From NCBI RefSeq assembly GCF_051106095.1, contig NC_135791.1:8032001-8096000 (forward strand): a DNA stretch of 64,000 bases, in the 5' to 3' direction. The notes below the pieces were generated by a model. It had not been told where the DNA came from and searched no databases. It saw nothing but the letters and a program-made list of their open reading frames with translations. Within the stretch, counting starts at the first letter, position 1; each line of letters opens with the position of its first letter. This stretch comes from Pogona vitticeps. Lineage: Eukaryota; Chordata; Lepidosauria; Squamata; Agamidae. Of this stretch, positions 1 through 11,603 are shown piece by piece. The position numbers and the translations under genes are program-made.

Positions 1-135
1 AAACTCCAGGGGAACCCAAGAAGCCCTGTCCCATATCTGAAAGCCCAGCCATTGCCACCGTCTGTGCCTCTTTACCCTCCAGGGCTATCTAGTTTTTATA
101 CAGCTGCTTCTCTTCCTGTTTCACAGCAAGGATAG
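1..135 (+). CDS. Possible 3'-terminal coding piece of an upstream gene (ZDHHC18 by synteny)
   Basis: Frame 1 is open from the first base to a TAG at 133-135, giving 44 codons of a proline- and serine-rich tail (PLPPSVPLYPPGLSSFYTAA near the middle). In human the gene directly upstream of SFN on the same strand is ZDHHC18, a palmitoyltransferase, so a C-terminal exon of that gene is the natural guess. I do not recognise the peptide: it does not match the human ZDHHC18 C-terminus as I remember it, so it could be an alternative tail, another gene, or chance. There is no catalytic motif in this piece. The sequence continues into a stretch that reads like a 3' UTR. Confidence 0.3.
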   Translation, partial: KLQGNPRSPVPYLKAQPLPPSVPLYPPGLSSFYTAASLPVSQQG

Positions 136-1600
136 GGAGAGGCCGGCTACCCTGCACAAGGAAAATGCTGTTTGGAACCCTTCAGGCCTGGAGCGGAAGG
201 GCTCGTCCTGTCATTCATAGGGTTCAAAGCTTAAAGCCATACCAGACACCTGCTGTGAGTGCAATAATGGGGGGGTTCCTGTTGGTTCTCGTATCTGAGC
301 GAGGGAACCGGTTCCAACATCTAAGCACATCAAGGCCATGGGAAGATTTCCTGTATCTAGCCTTATCCGCAACAAGACATCTCAAGTTTTCAGAGCTCCT
401 AGTAGATGTCTGTATACATAATATGTATGTATATATCCTACGCAAAGACACTCTTCTTCTCCAGCCCTGCTCCCTTTGTGTCGTTGAGAGTTTATGCCTT
501 GTCTGTAGCTGCAACAGGATACTCGCCCACCCAGACATTAAGGTTGGGCTTGCACTAGTATTTCATGTACTCTCACTTGGTGCATTTCGTGCTACAGGTA
601 TGAGCCACCACCCAGATGTATGTGTGTGTGTGTCTACGTGTGGCTGTGATTCTTTGATTCCACAGGAAATAAGTATGGTAGTGAAGCTGAATTGAACTTC
701 ATGAGCGGCCCTGGAACTTCTTGGCTCTGCTCACTTTTTGACTTTATTTTTTTAATACTATGACTAACAGAATAATAGTAACAAAGATCCAATTTGAAAT
801 GTGTATAGAGTTTCTACTGAAATCTCAGAAGCCAGCAGGACAGCGGCTGTAATTTTCTCAGATGGTTATTTAGCGCTTTCATAGTAACTTGCCCTTCCCT
901 GTCACTGGCAAAATCAAAATTATGCAAATTTGCAAAATGTTGTGTAGAATAGGTCAATTTGCATCATTTATACAAGCTGCAGAATCCAGCTTTCCTTGGT
1001 GCAAAAATTTCCTCTCCCCCCCCCCCCCGCTTTCTTTTTTCAGCAGAGAGCCCTGTGAACAGCCCTACTACCTTACCTGGCTCTAACCTGGGGCAAATGG
1101 ATGGGCGGGTCACAGAAGGTGTACAGCCTAAGTCTGCTGCTTTTCACATGTGCAACTGGGACTGCCCGCTAAGCAGGATCTTGCAGAGATCATAAATTAA
1201 ATATCCATGACCCGGCTGATTTTTCAGACTCTCTCTGTGGAGGAAATATGCACACTCCTTGGATGTAAATAGTACTTTTCAGACCTTAAATTGCCCATAG
1301 GTTACCATGTTTTTGAGGACTACTTTAGACCCCCCGTTCTGCACTCCCTCTCTAACACAGACACAGTAACAACAGTATTTTGCCGTGCTTATGTCTCCTG
1401 TATAGACATCTGCCCTTGCCGTACCTCCTGCAAGGCTGAGGAGCAGAGTAGAGAAGAGGGAGGTTGTCAGGAGGCCCTATGCAGTGAGTGAAACCAAACC
1501 CTTTACCTCCTGAACTGTAGCTGTGTAGGATCTGAAATTTGTTTATGCCTTTCACTTTTGTAACAATAAAAAATTTTCCTCTCCTATTTCGTGGCTATCC
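136..1600 (+). other. Putative 3' UTR of the upstream gene, ending at an AATAAA
   Basis: After the stop at 133-135 there is no recognisable coding sequence. An AATAAA lies at 1565-1570, followed by T-rich sequence, which would suit a poly(A) site near 1590. A 176-codon open frame at 165-695 contains a run encoded by a TG repeat and matches no family I know, so I treat it as chance. A poly-C run lies near 1014-1028. Confidence 0.3.
1565..1570 (+). terminator. Candidate poly(A) signal AATAAA
   Basis: Canonical hexamer followed within 10-40 bases by a T-rich stretch. Its gene assignment depends on the uncertain upstream gene. Confidence 0.3.
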
Positions 1601-3368
1601 TATTTCTGTGTTAAATCAACAGAAACACTATCAGCAGCTGTCGGTTCACTTTAACTTCTGAAGCTGCAATGAAACATCCATATGGCCTTCTAGGTGCTGT
1701 CAACTTCCATTATTCTATGATTTTGTGATGTCATAGTTATGTTTTCTGTACTGGGGAATCTGGAGAAGGGTGGAGAATTGAACTTTGGGATAATATTTTG
1801 CTTACCACTCTTTAAAAACAGCGGACTTCTTTGTCTTAAAAAAGGTGAAGAGGTGAGCAGAAAGATGTTTAAAAGTCTGATATCCACTAAGGCCAAAACT
1901 GGATGAGATACACCTAAGAATTATGTGGATTATTTTAAAAAATAAATTGGGATGGAGTGGGCTCAGGCTCCTAGGGAATCCACATAAGTGGTACCCTTCA
2001 GACGAGAGAGCCAAAGCACATACTTTGTATGCTGATTATCACATGTCCATTTCATCTCTTTTCCATTTAAAAATACTAGACAGCAAGGAATGAGAAAACG
2101 TCAGTCCAGACAAGCAGATAGCCCCACGTGGTTTAAGCCAGCTTCTTATGTTATGGAAAGAAAGTCAAAGCAGCCATTCTTGAGGCACAGTTTGAAGTAT
2201 GTGGGAGAGGAAGAGCAAGAATAACAAGAGTAGCTTAAACTACCAGCCTTCCTGACATCAAGGAACTGGGCTTATCTGAATTATCCAGTTCACAATTTGC
2301 TAATCAGCTTCAGCACTTGGGGAGCAAGGACTCATTGAGGTGGAGGGGGATTGGTTCTGCTGTGAAGTTGCACCTGGGAGGTTGTGTTTCACTGGCTTAA
2401 CTTCCTTCAGCTCAGCACACCTGAGTCAACACAGCCAGGGGAAGAAATTGGCACTCGATAGTATTGTTTGCATCTTGTTAAGATAGCTCTGCTCTGGCCA
2501 TCCAGATTTGCAGGAGGCATGGAGAAAGGCTGACGGAAAACATCCTCCTGTCTATGCCAGTTCCTCGCTTTCCCCCCTCCCCCTTCGGTTGCCTACATGC
2601 CCTAGCGCTATATTAGCAAGCCTTTGAAATAAAAGAGAAAAAGAAATGGAAAGGGAAAAACGAAGGGAAGGGGAAAACTAAGCAGATCCAAGCACCAATT
2701 TGGAGTGGGGGTGGGGGTGGATGAAAGTGGAAACCAGTTTTCCCACTCTCCAGCCTCTCTCAATGCTGCTGTAGCCAGCTACAATTGCTTCAGATAGTAT
2801 AAACCCCTACACATCAGCTCCACCAAAATGGATGAAAATGCATTTGATTCCAAAAAACTAGAAGCCCCAGCAGTAGAGGTAAAACTGACAGATGGGGGGG
2901 GGGGCTCTGGGCTGATTCGCATCAACTTACATTATGTAGTCAACAGAAAATAATGCACATCTGACCATCCCAGTCCCAGAGAATGTGTTCTGTGTCACCA
3001 GCTAGTGACTGGTGCTTGTCACCTGACTCAAAGGTACAGTGTCCAGATGTTCCTACACAAATTAACAAATCTCTAAAGAAGATCAACAGCCTTAAAAATC
3101 ATCTTCAATATAATCTGGATTTTCTTTCTAGACAAACATTTTGGATAGCCTTTGGTGATACACATCCTGTTACTTAGGATAGTAAATTGCATTAGAATAA
3201 GTCCATTGAGTCAATGGGTGTTTAGAGTGTCAACTCTTCCATACATTCCATTGATTAAAATGGGCCTACCCTAACAACTATTTAGTATGCTAAAGTAAAT
3301 TACAGTTCGAGTAGGCCTAGCTGGATCAATAGAACTTACAGAGGAGTTGACTCGCCAAATCCCCACTG
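1601..3368. other. Gene-free stretch
   Basis: Nothing recognised beyond short homopolymers (a G-run at 2894-2903) and purine-rich sequence near 2630-2720. The open frames are short, have atypical composition and match no family I know. Confidence 0.5.
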
Positions 3369-3376
3369 ATTTACTG

Positions 3377-3682
3377 CAGCGTTTTGCAACCTGGGTGTTG
3401 TGCCCCCCAAGGGGGTTGCAAAATATCTTCTGGAAGATGGGAGGTCACATTATATGCGTTGTAGCCCTTATTAAACAATTTTATTGACCTTTCAGAGCAA
3501 GATATTAAAGTTAGCATGGATATGTATGTATGAGAAACGGGCCCTTTGGGGGACAGAATAAAGCTTGTACTTTCTGAGAATAGATTACCCTATTAAAAAT
3601 GCCTTTTTATGAAAACATGGAGGGGTGGTTATTTGGCTATTATTGAAGGAGTTTGTGATCTCAAAACATTTGGGAACCACTG
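3377..3682. mobile_element. hAT-like non-autonomous DNA transposon
   Basis: The left end reads CAGCGTTTTGCAACCTGGG. The reverse complement of the right end reads CAGTGGTTCCCAAATGTTTT. These resemble the degenerate terminal repeats of hAT (Charlie-type) elements that open with CAGxGGTT. The flanking octamers are ATTTACTG (3369-3376) and ATTTAATG (3683-3690), 7 of 8 identical, and an 8-bp duplication is the hAT hallmark. The 306-bp body has no transposase frame. Family assignment is by terminal pattern only. Confidence 0.6.
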
Positions 3683-3690
3683 ATTTAATG

Positions 3691-5514
3691 GTTCTGCTCT
3701 ATTGCAATCTATTATGATAAGTAAAAGGATTTTAGCCATTTTGTTTCCTTAATGTTGAGCAGACATTGCTGAAGCAAGGTTGGGGAAGCAGATGGCAGCA
3801 GCGCAACTGCTCTTCAATGTTTCCAGTGCGCTGTTTGGCATGCAGGGACAAAGTTCCCACCCAGAGATCTTTATTTAAATCCATCTTGCTCTTGCTAATT
3901 TGGAATCTCAGCCTTTTTACTTATTCATTTATTCACTGCTGCTCACAGTGCTGTGCAGTGTAAGTTAAAATTTGCTGGTGCTTTAAAGTCTGTAGGGAGA
4001 CATGACTAGAATGGGACGGGAGAGGCAAGAATAACTAAGGATGCTTGCAAGCGAAGGCAATTCTCTGCATATTTCAGGCTTGGTTGGGAAAGACGGGCTT
4101 TGAGCTGATAGCAGATATCACCCAAAGCTCATCTGGTAGTACTAATTGCAACCCTCTGGCATACTTTCAAGTCTCCACTGGGAAGACTACCAGGCTCATA
4201 AAAAGGAGAACTGCATGTTACGTTGCTGCAAAAACTGCAGCTTGTCTACTTTACTCCACACGGGTTAAGGAAGGAGAGGCTCCAGATAGTTACACTTACC
4301 TTCAGGAGATTACTCAAGTAGGCTAAGATCACTTCTAGTTTCCCTTCAGCCATGACTTCAGTAGATCCTTACTGGCAGTGAAAAATCCATCGTTTCCCCA
4401 CCTCTATCCTCACCTGCAATAGGGGACAAAAGTGTTTAGGAGTGTGCTATTTGGATTTTTTTTTGACAACAACTTCCAAAATTTCCCCCAACTCACAAGG
4501 AAGAATACCAGGATTTCCAGCCCACAAACCCGCATCTACAGAGGCTTTCAGTCACATTTACATTTTGCTCACCTGGACAGGGCTCAAAAACTGCATGGCC
4601 TAACTCTGGCCTAGCTTCCTGTTTAAAAATGAAGCTGCTTAACACAACCTGTGTTGAAAATTTTGATTCTAACGTGTCTTCTCATAACATCAGCAGAGTA
4701 AAGAGATATTGGTTAGCAGAGGTACTTATGACACTATGACACTGAAAGAGTAAAACCAACAACTTAGTCTATTTGTATAGAGAATAGACAATACTCTGGC
4801 AGCATAATGTGACATGAAGCAACACACAGCATAGGAAAAAGGGATCTGACAGAAGATAGACATTAATTTTACACATGACTTATGTACAGTTCTGGGACTA
4901 ATCAGAAAATGCATTATTTCATTTTCTGTTACACAAAATTTCATCATGTACCACAGCTGTTAAGTTGATACCCACATCTGAATACAATCAGTACAGTGAC
5001 TCAGGTAAAATCAGCCATTTTACATTTAACTACACAACATTAATATTTAATACATATTCATATCGAAATCTCAACAACCTGGGAGTCCTACAGCTTTCTA
5101 GTATGTATAGTCTCAGTGCCTATTAGGCTTTCTGAAACTGTAGGTCTATAGAACCTGAGGATGCTCTAGAACAACGAAAACTATAAAGTTAAGCTTTGAA
5201 AATATGCCTGAAATTTAGCAAAGATTTAGCTTGGCCTCCTATAGGAGGGAGTTCCAAAGTGTGGGTGCAGTGTTAGAGAAGGCCTTTTCCCATGTCCCCA
5301 CCGACACACCTGTGAAAGGGGATAAGAGTGAACTGCATCCTTATTATCAAAGACCTATAAAAACATAAATAATAATAAACAGGTTAGAAAAAAGAGCTGG
5401 AATGTTACCAGACCATCAAATAATCTGAATTTAGGAAGAATTTATGTGCAAGCAATCATGTTCTTAATATTAGAATGTGTATAGAAAAATTAACAAAATA
5501 TAATTAACCTTTAT
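3691..5514. other. Gene-free stretch with a possible LINE-like fragment
   Basis: About 5225-5300 resembles a repeat segment common in reptile genomes (GGAGGGAGTTCCAAAG followed by GAGAAGGCC). I cannot place it in a family. Nothing else is recognised. Confidence 0.35.
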
Positions 5515-6545
5515 ATCTGACCTTTGTAGATTACAAACAAGTTTTTGAATGGTATTGAACTGTAGGCAATAGAAAAGTTGCAACAGATTAGTAGAACAGA
5601 CTATTGATATACACAGGTTACGAAATCAGTTTATAAACAAGCCACAATGGTTGTACAGTTATTAAAAAGGTACAAAGGAAATACCAGTTAAACACAGAGT
5701 TAGACAAGGAAACTCAAGGAGTCTGAAACTGTTTCTAACAGCATTAGATGATGTTTTCACAAATCTTGATTGGGAACATAAGGGAATTAATACTGATAGG
5801 ATACACCCCAATCAGAGATATGCAGATGACGTAATAGTTACAGCAGATAACTTTGATTTCCAAAGTATGGTAGAAGAATTTAAAACTGAATAAAGTTGTT
5901 TTGATATTTACTAAAATAACAAAAGTAATGTCCAATCAAGAAGAAAACAGGAATGTTATAATTGATGGCTATCATATGGAATACACATAAGATTATAGTT
6001 ATCAAGGGCAGATACCACAGTGTGGGAAATCTGATCAGAACGCAGAATTGGAGAGGCAAATAAGACTTGCCTGGCCAACATTTGGGAGACAAAGTAAAAT
6101 CCTCTTAAAGCAAGACAAACAAATCTCTAAAATTAAGAACATCAGTTCAAAATCAATGTATGCTTCCAGAAATGACTGATGCTGCACAGACCTGGCCTCT
6201 GACAAAATCTATAACAGAAAAGCTTGCAAAAACTCAGAGTAACAGAAATTAAGAAAGAGAACATCAGAGTAATAGATAAAATAAGAAACCAGGATATTCA
6301 GCAATGGATTTTACAATAAAGAAAATGGACATGGGCAAGCCACACCAGGAGACAAGTAGATGGAATGAAGAAGTACAGTACATCCATGGTGACCTGGGTC
6401 AGAAGACAAAATAGAGGAAGACCACAAACTAGATGGATGGATGACATGAAATGAGGACTAGCATGGATTAAAATAGCATTAAATAGAAATGTGTGGAAGC
6501 AATCAAAGGAGGCCTGTATCCAACACTGGATGTCAATGGCCTATT
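5515..6545 (+). mobile_element. RTE-type LINE relic (reverse transcriptase region)
   Basis: Conceptual translation in shifting frames gives recognisable reverse-transcriptase blocks in order. These are VDYKQVFEW near 5530, VRQGNS near 5700, LDDVFTNLDWEHKGI near 5745-5790, and the catalytic block RYADD near 5818-5832. Downstream come IRLAWPTFGR near 6065, and RGRPQTRWMDDM near 6415-6450, which is typical of the C-terminus of RTE-clade ORF2. Many frame changes and stops show it is long dead. It is distinct in sequence from the Bov-B copy at 40.4 kb. Confidence 0.75.
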
Positions 6546-6898
6546 TTTTTTAAAGAACAGCCTGGGTTATAGTCTTTGTCAATTCAAATGAACCCTGCCA
6601 ATCTGACCTAGCAAAAGAATTCCTGCCAATCTGACCTAGCAAGAGATAGCATGTACATACTCTGCTTCTTGATGGCACAGACAAATGGATGCTGACCAAT
6701 GAAGGACAAGCACCACAAACCCAGCTCAGCTGAGAATTGAGAGCTTTCTCAGGAAAGCGTGCTGAAAATATTACCTGGTTTTATTTTATGTCGGTCATCA
6801 ATTCGCCTTGTTGTCAGGGTGACTCACAAATCTAAAACAGTAAATCTCTGGTGGCACCAGCACGCTTGCGACAGTGATTCCACCTACATGTGCCTTCG

Positions 6899-7118
6899 TT
6901 GGCTGAATAGCTCAGTGAGTTGGGTCTCTGGCTGTCTACCCAGAGGCTGGGAATTCAATTCCCCACTGTGCCTCCAGGGAGGAAACCCAGCCTGTGTGGC
7001 CTTGGCCAGGCTGCGCAGTCCCAAGGTGACCCCAGAAAAGGGTACTCTCCATCTAGAAAACGCTGGTAAGAGTTGCCATACGGTGATAGTGATCATGATG
7101 ATCATTTTGCTCATCATC
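6899..7118 (+). mobile_element. tRNA-derived SINE (squamate type)
   Basis: The head GGCTGAATAGCTCAGTGAG carries an A-box-like segment. A degenerate B box lies at about 6950-6962 (GAATTCAATTCC). It is followed by a body with CTGCGCAGTCCCAAGG and a tail of GATGAT-like units near 7090. The element at 60883 has the same layout. A 129-codon open frame across it is a by-product. Confidence 0.75.
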
Positions 7119-10100
7119 AAGTTTACAACGCAACACTTCTGGAGATGAAGGATTGGCCAGCTGTATGCTATTGCACAAGGGTGTACTGTGTGTACTCACA
7201 ATCCTTTCCCACTCTTTGGGGAGGCTCCTTCTATGTACATTTGAATTTGTTTTTAATTTTACCTATATTTCATATTGTGCCCATAATTTTAAATCATACT
7301 ATGCTCTAAGATGAATAAAGAAAGATGATGATGTGCCTTCCGTTGCATGCCCATGGGAAATGTAGGTCCTAGTAGCAGAAGTAGCAGGAAGCAAGTTCCC
7401 CAAGCATATGTGGCAGAAAGAGGACTTCAGATAGACCAAAGGATAAAATCTTCTATTTTGAATGAAGCAATATGCTTGCAAGAAGCTATACATGATAGAG
7501 TATCTACCCTTTAGATCAAAGCTATTCATCAATCAGCATATAGGTGGCAACAGCCAACCACTGTTTCATCAATTGATAAACAACCATAAAGTACTCTGGA
7601 GTGCTATAAAGCAGATGGCTTTGTAGTTGAAGGCAATGAAGTCATTGGAGTAAAAGTGACATATGCTTTCCAAAACAGCAGGGCTTGGACACCTGGCTAA
7701 TTAGCACTATGACAGAAGTCGTGCTAATGATAGTGCTGTGACAGAATCTCACAGCATCCAATATTTCAAGAACTCAGGATGGGGGGCAGTGTTGGGAGTG
7801 ATGTTTGATGCATACTTCAGCAACATGCTAGTGCCAGCATAAACTCTAGTCTGTCTTGAGATAAGTGTCAAGCAAACATATGCAATTAAGCGTGTTCTGA
7901 TTATGCAATGAGATATAAGACACTCCCTTAATAATCCACAGGAATGTGAAGAAGTTGCAACTGCAGCTCAAACTCTTATCTTGTTGCAGAATCTGGCGGC
8001 TGTACAAAGTCCCAAGTAATTGTTTTGTTTTCCTGCAACATTCCCTTTTATAAGATTTCTATACCATTGTTTCAATAAGAAGCTGTGTATAAGTGATCAA
8101 TCAAAATGTACATGCCAGTGATAAGCACTGAAATGACATTTCAAATCCTAATCCAGACACCTACTGTGTAGTTTAGCAGCTGAGAAAAGAATTCATATTT
8201 ACTAAGCACTTATAATTTACTGCAATTTTGAGTGCTGAAAGAATGCCACATCCTTGAATGATAATTTTTTTTGGGGGGGAAGGTATGGGTTTTGTTCGAT
8301 CATACATAAAACTGGTTTTTATTGAGTCTGGATAGAAATTAAGACCATGACAAGCCCTGGACCAGCAGCCTGTAATGGCCCCCAGCTTCACACTGAACTG
8401 TTATTCTCAGAAACTACAAGGGGGAACATACTATGTAGCGTTCTATTAGCTGGTTCCCGAGAAATGAATGGAGCTATAGTTCTCCTCACCTCCAGTCAGT
8501 GTGATCAAGAACCAATTGAATGAGCAATTATAGTCCAAAGCATTGATGGTGCAGCAGGTTGGGGAATACTATATCTTAGTGCAACCTCATCTTCTATGCC
8601 TTCCTGGTAGCAATAAGATGCATGTAATAAGTCTGGAAAATGTACCATTTCAGACAACAATTCCCAGACTCCTTGATCAGCACTTTCTGCTAGCCATGCT
8701 AGCTGAGGGCTCTAGGATTTGAAGACCAACAAGGATAACTTTTCCATATTATGATTGAAGTTGAGCCTAGAACACTGCTGAGGCTCTGAAACATGAGAGA
8801 GTAGGCGGCAGCAATGACCACCCCTGCTTTAACGTGGCCTGGACTGAAGTCACATCCCTGGTCCATCAATGGCTCCTCAGACTAGTGGTTGCACATCAAA
8901 GTGTGAAGCAGAAGATAAGCCAGTCATTTGCCACCTGCTACCTATTAAAATGCAAATGTTATCTGAAGATGCTAGAGCTTGAATTGGGGATCTCATGTAT
9001 GCAGGATTTGATGGTCCTTCCACTGAGTAAATGGCTTCTCTCCACTTGATAGTACCTTTGTCAAACTATCAGTTTAAGGACAGATAACTGGCAATTTGCA
9101 TGTCTAGCATCCGTTTATCTGTTTTGTAAACGACAAATCCAATACAAAACTCTTCAAGATGGTGTATCTATTAAAAGAATAAAGCAACCTTACTAAGTGT
9201 AACAATAAACTCAAGCTTATCCAGCTGCATGAAAAGAAGCATGTTGTTTGACTTCCATATACTTACTGTTAAAGATAATTTACAGATATTATCTGTTCCC
9301 CAATCTGCACCCAAGTTGTCTTTTGCTTCAGTCCTCTTGTCCAGACCTGGGGAGGGGGGTTTCAGGCCAAGAGAAACATTGCTTCATGACATGATCAACT
9401 CCCAATCTCTCCTCTCCACCCTATTCCCCTCCCTTTCCCCCTACTCTTCCTGTTTCCTCCATGTCTACCCCTCCCTCTCCCTCCCCTGTACTTGAGCAGA
9501 GAGATCAAGCAATGGCCAATTCTTAAAGCAGTTTTTAAAAACTTCCACAATGACTCCAGCTAATTCATCCCAAAACAAAGATGTTCAGAGAGCAAGAGCT
9601 TCTTTGGTGGGAAGGTGCTAATTTGGTGGGTTAGTGTTAACCCACTTTTTAAAAAATCCAGCACATAGGAAATCACAAAGGAAAGATCCTCCATGTCCCC
9701 ATGTGTCCTCCCATGTGTTTCAAGGAGGTGATTTCAAAGACGGATGATTTCTAAATGATGTAAAAGACCTTCGACTTTCAAAGCCTGAGATCAGGGGCCA
9801 TCAAAGGTCAGCAGTAGTATCCTCCCTCTCTACGTCAGACCAAAACAAAAAAAACCAGAGAACAGAGCCTTTTTTCATAGGGTCCCTTAGACATTTTTCA
9901 AAGAACTAGTGCCAAAAATAGCAATTCCTAACTTAGATTAAGACTGGAGCCAGACTCCTCCAAGCGCTGAGATTCAAAAGCTGTCAATGAGAGTGCTAAT
10001 CTGTCCTCATTAAAAAAAAATAGTCCAGCAAATAAAACAAACAAATCTGTGTCTTCAAGGTTCTTCAGAAAAGTTAAGTATCAAAGACAGCGGATTTCCA

Positions 10101-11572
10101 AATGCAATTAGGACAGCTTCTTTCCACAACTTTTGGGGCAGGGCGGTGCCACCCATGTTTGAAGGCAAACATTCAACACGATAAAGAGCAAAGGCAGTCA
10201 GAATGGAGATCCCTGCAATATAGCGGAACAGACTGTATCACAGTTGCAGAGAGTTTTAACGCGTAATTAGGAAACAAATCTTTGCCTTGTGAGAAAAGAA
10301 CATTAAAGCTTGCAAACGGCTCTGGAAATGACATTTCATAAATATACTGCCATGACCAAGAAGTCCTTCTATAGTCATCATTACCGAACATCTTGGCATT
10401 AGAACAAGGTCAAAGGATTCCAGTTAGGAATGTTAAGGGTGTGGCAGATTTGTAGCAGAAGGCAACCTGCTAGTTATCCTGCCCCCCACCAACACATACA
10501 CATTGAATCACACCTGGAAATGGACCAGGCGGTTCGTCCACACATCCTCTTTGCTCCTGATTAAGATGTGGTTCCATGATCCATTGATAGTTTAACAGAT
10601 CTGCATGACATTGTTGACGGCTCAATCCACTTCTCATCTACTTCAGGATTGATTTCCTTTACTTGCAGCCTCTCCCACCCCCCAAGTCTAGGTGTTTCTG
10701 AGACGGGTCAGTCTTTAGAAGGCAGAAGAACCACCGGGTGGTGATGCTGTTCAAAGGCAACCTCAAGGGAGAGGAAGCTACAAAGGGTGGGAACGGGTTG
10801 CCAAGTGGGGAAGGCATAAAGGAGAAGGAGAGGAGGTGGAGGACGATACTGTGAGAACTGAAACCAAACAATCCAGATGATGTTGAAGGAAAAGGTATGG
10901 AAAAGATATGGAAAGTTGGAGTGAGAAATTCCAGATCTATTGGGGAAAGGCACCAGGGTTCAAATGAAAATCCAAGAAACACATCTGGTGTGGACGAACC
11001 CAGCCGCAAATAATCTGCTTATGTGCCACTGAACATATTCTCTATGCTTCATCTAATTTAGAAACCTAGTAGCCGTATTCTGTGTTCATTAATATTTCTA
11101 AGCTGCCCTCAAAGATAAAGTCAAAGATCAATGTGACCTATTTCTCCACTGCTTCCTTTCATCTACCATGATTGTCATTTTTTCCCCCTTGCCCTGCCCT
11201 CAGGTAGTCTTCTCTCCTCCTTTTCGTCATCCTTTCTTCTCTAAAAACAGTGAGTGATTCATCCATTGTTTCATTGTTTTCACCCGCCATATGATAAGGC
11301 TATGGACTCTGGAATCTCATGGCACTTGGCCCTCTTTCAAAACAGGTATGATGTTCAAGGCCAAGAGACCCTCGTCTGAGAGACACTGGAAGTATCTCCT
11401 CTGCCTTGGCACATAACCCACAATATTCAGTCCTGTAGGCATTAACTCGCTTTTACTCAGCAAAGTTGCAAGAATCATGAGGCAGGACTATGGGTACTGC
11501 AGCGGGCGAGGTCTGTTTCCTCCTCAGAGGTTCTACCCAAGCACTAGCTGCCCAAACCAATGGCAGTGCAAA

Positions 11573-11603
<31 letters not shown>

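Noticed and set aside
165-695. 176-codon open frame on +, the longest in the first 18 kb
   Set aside because: No family resemblance, includes a run encoded by a TG repeat, no splice or promoter context; best read as chance within a UTR-like stretch.
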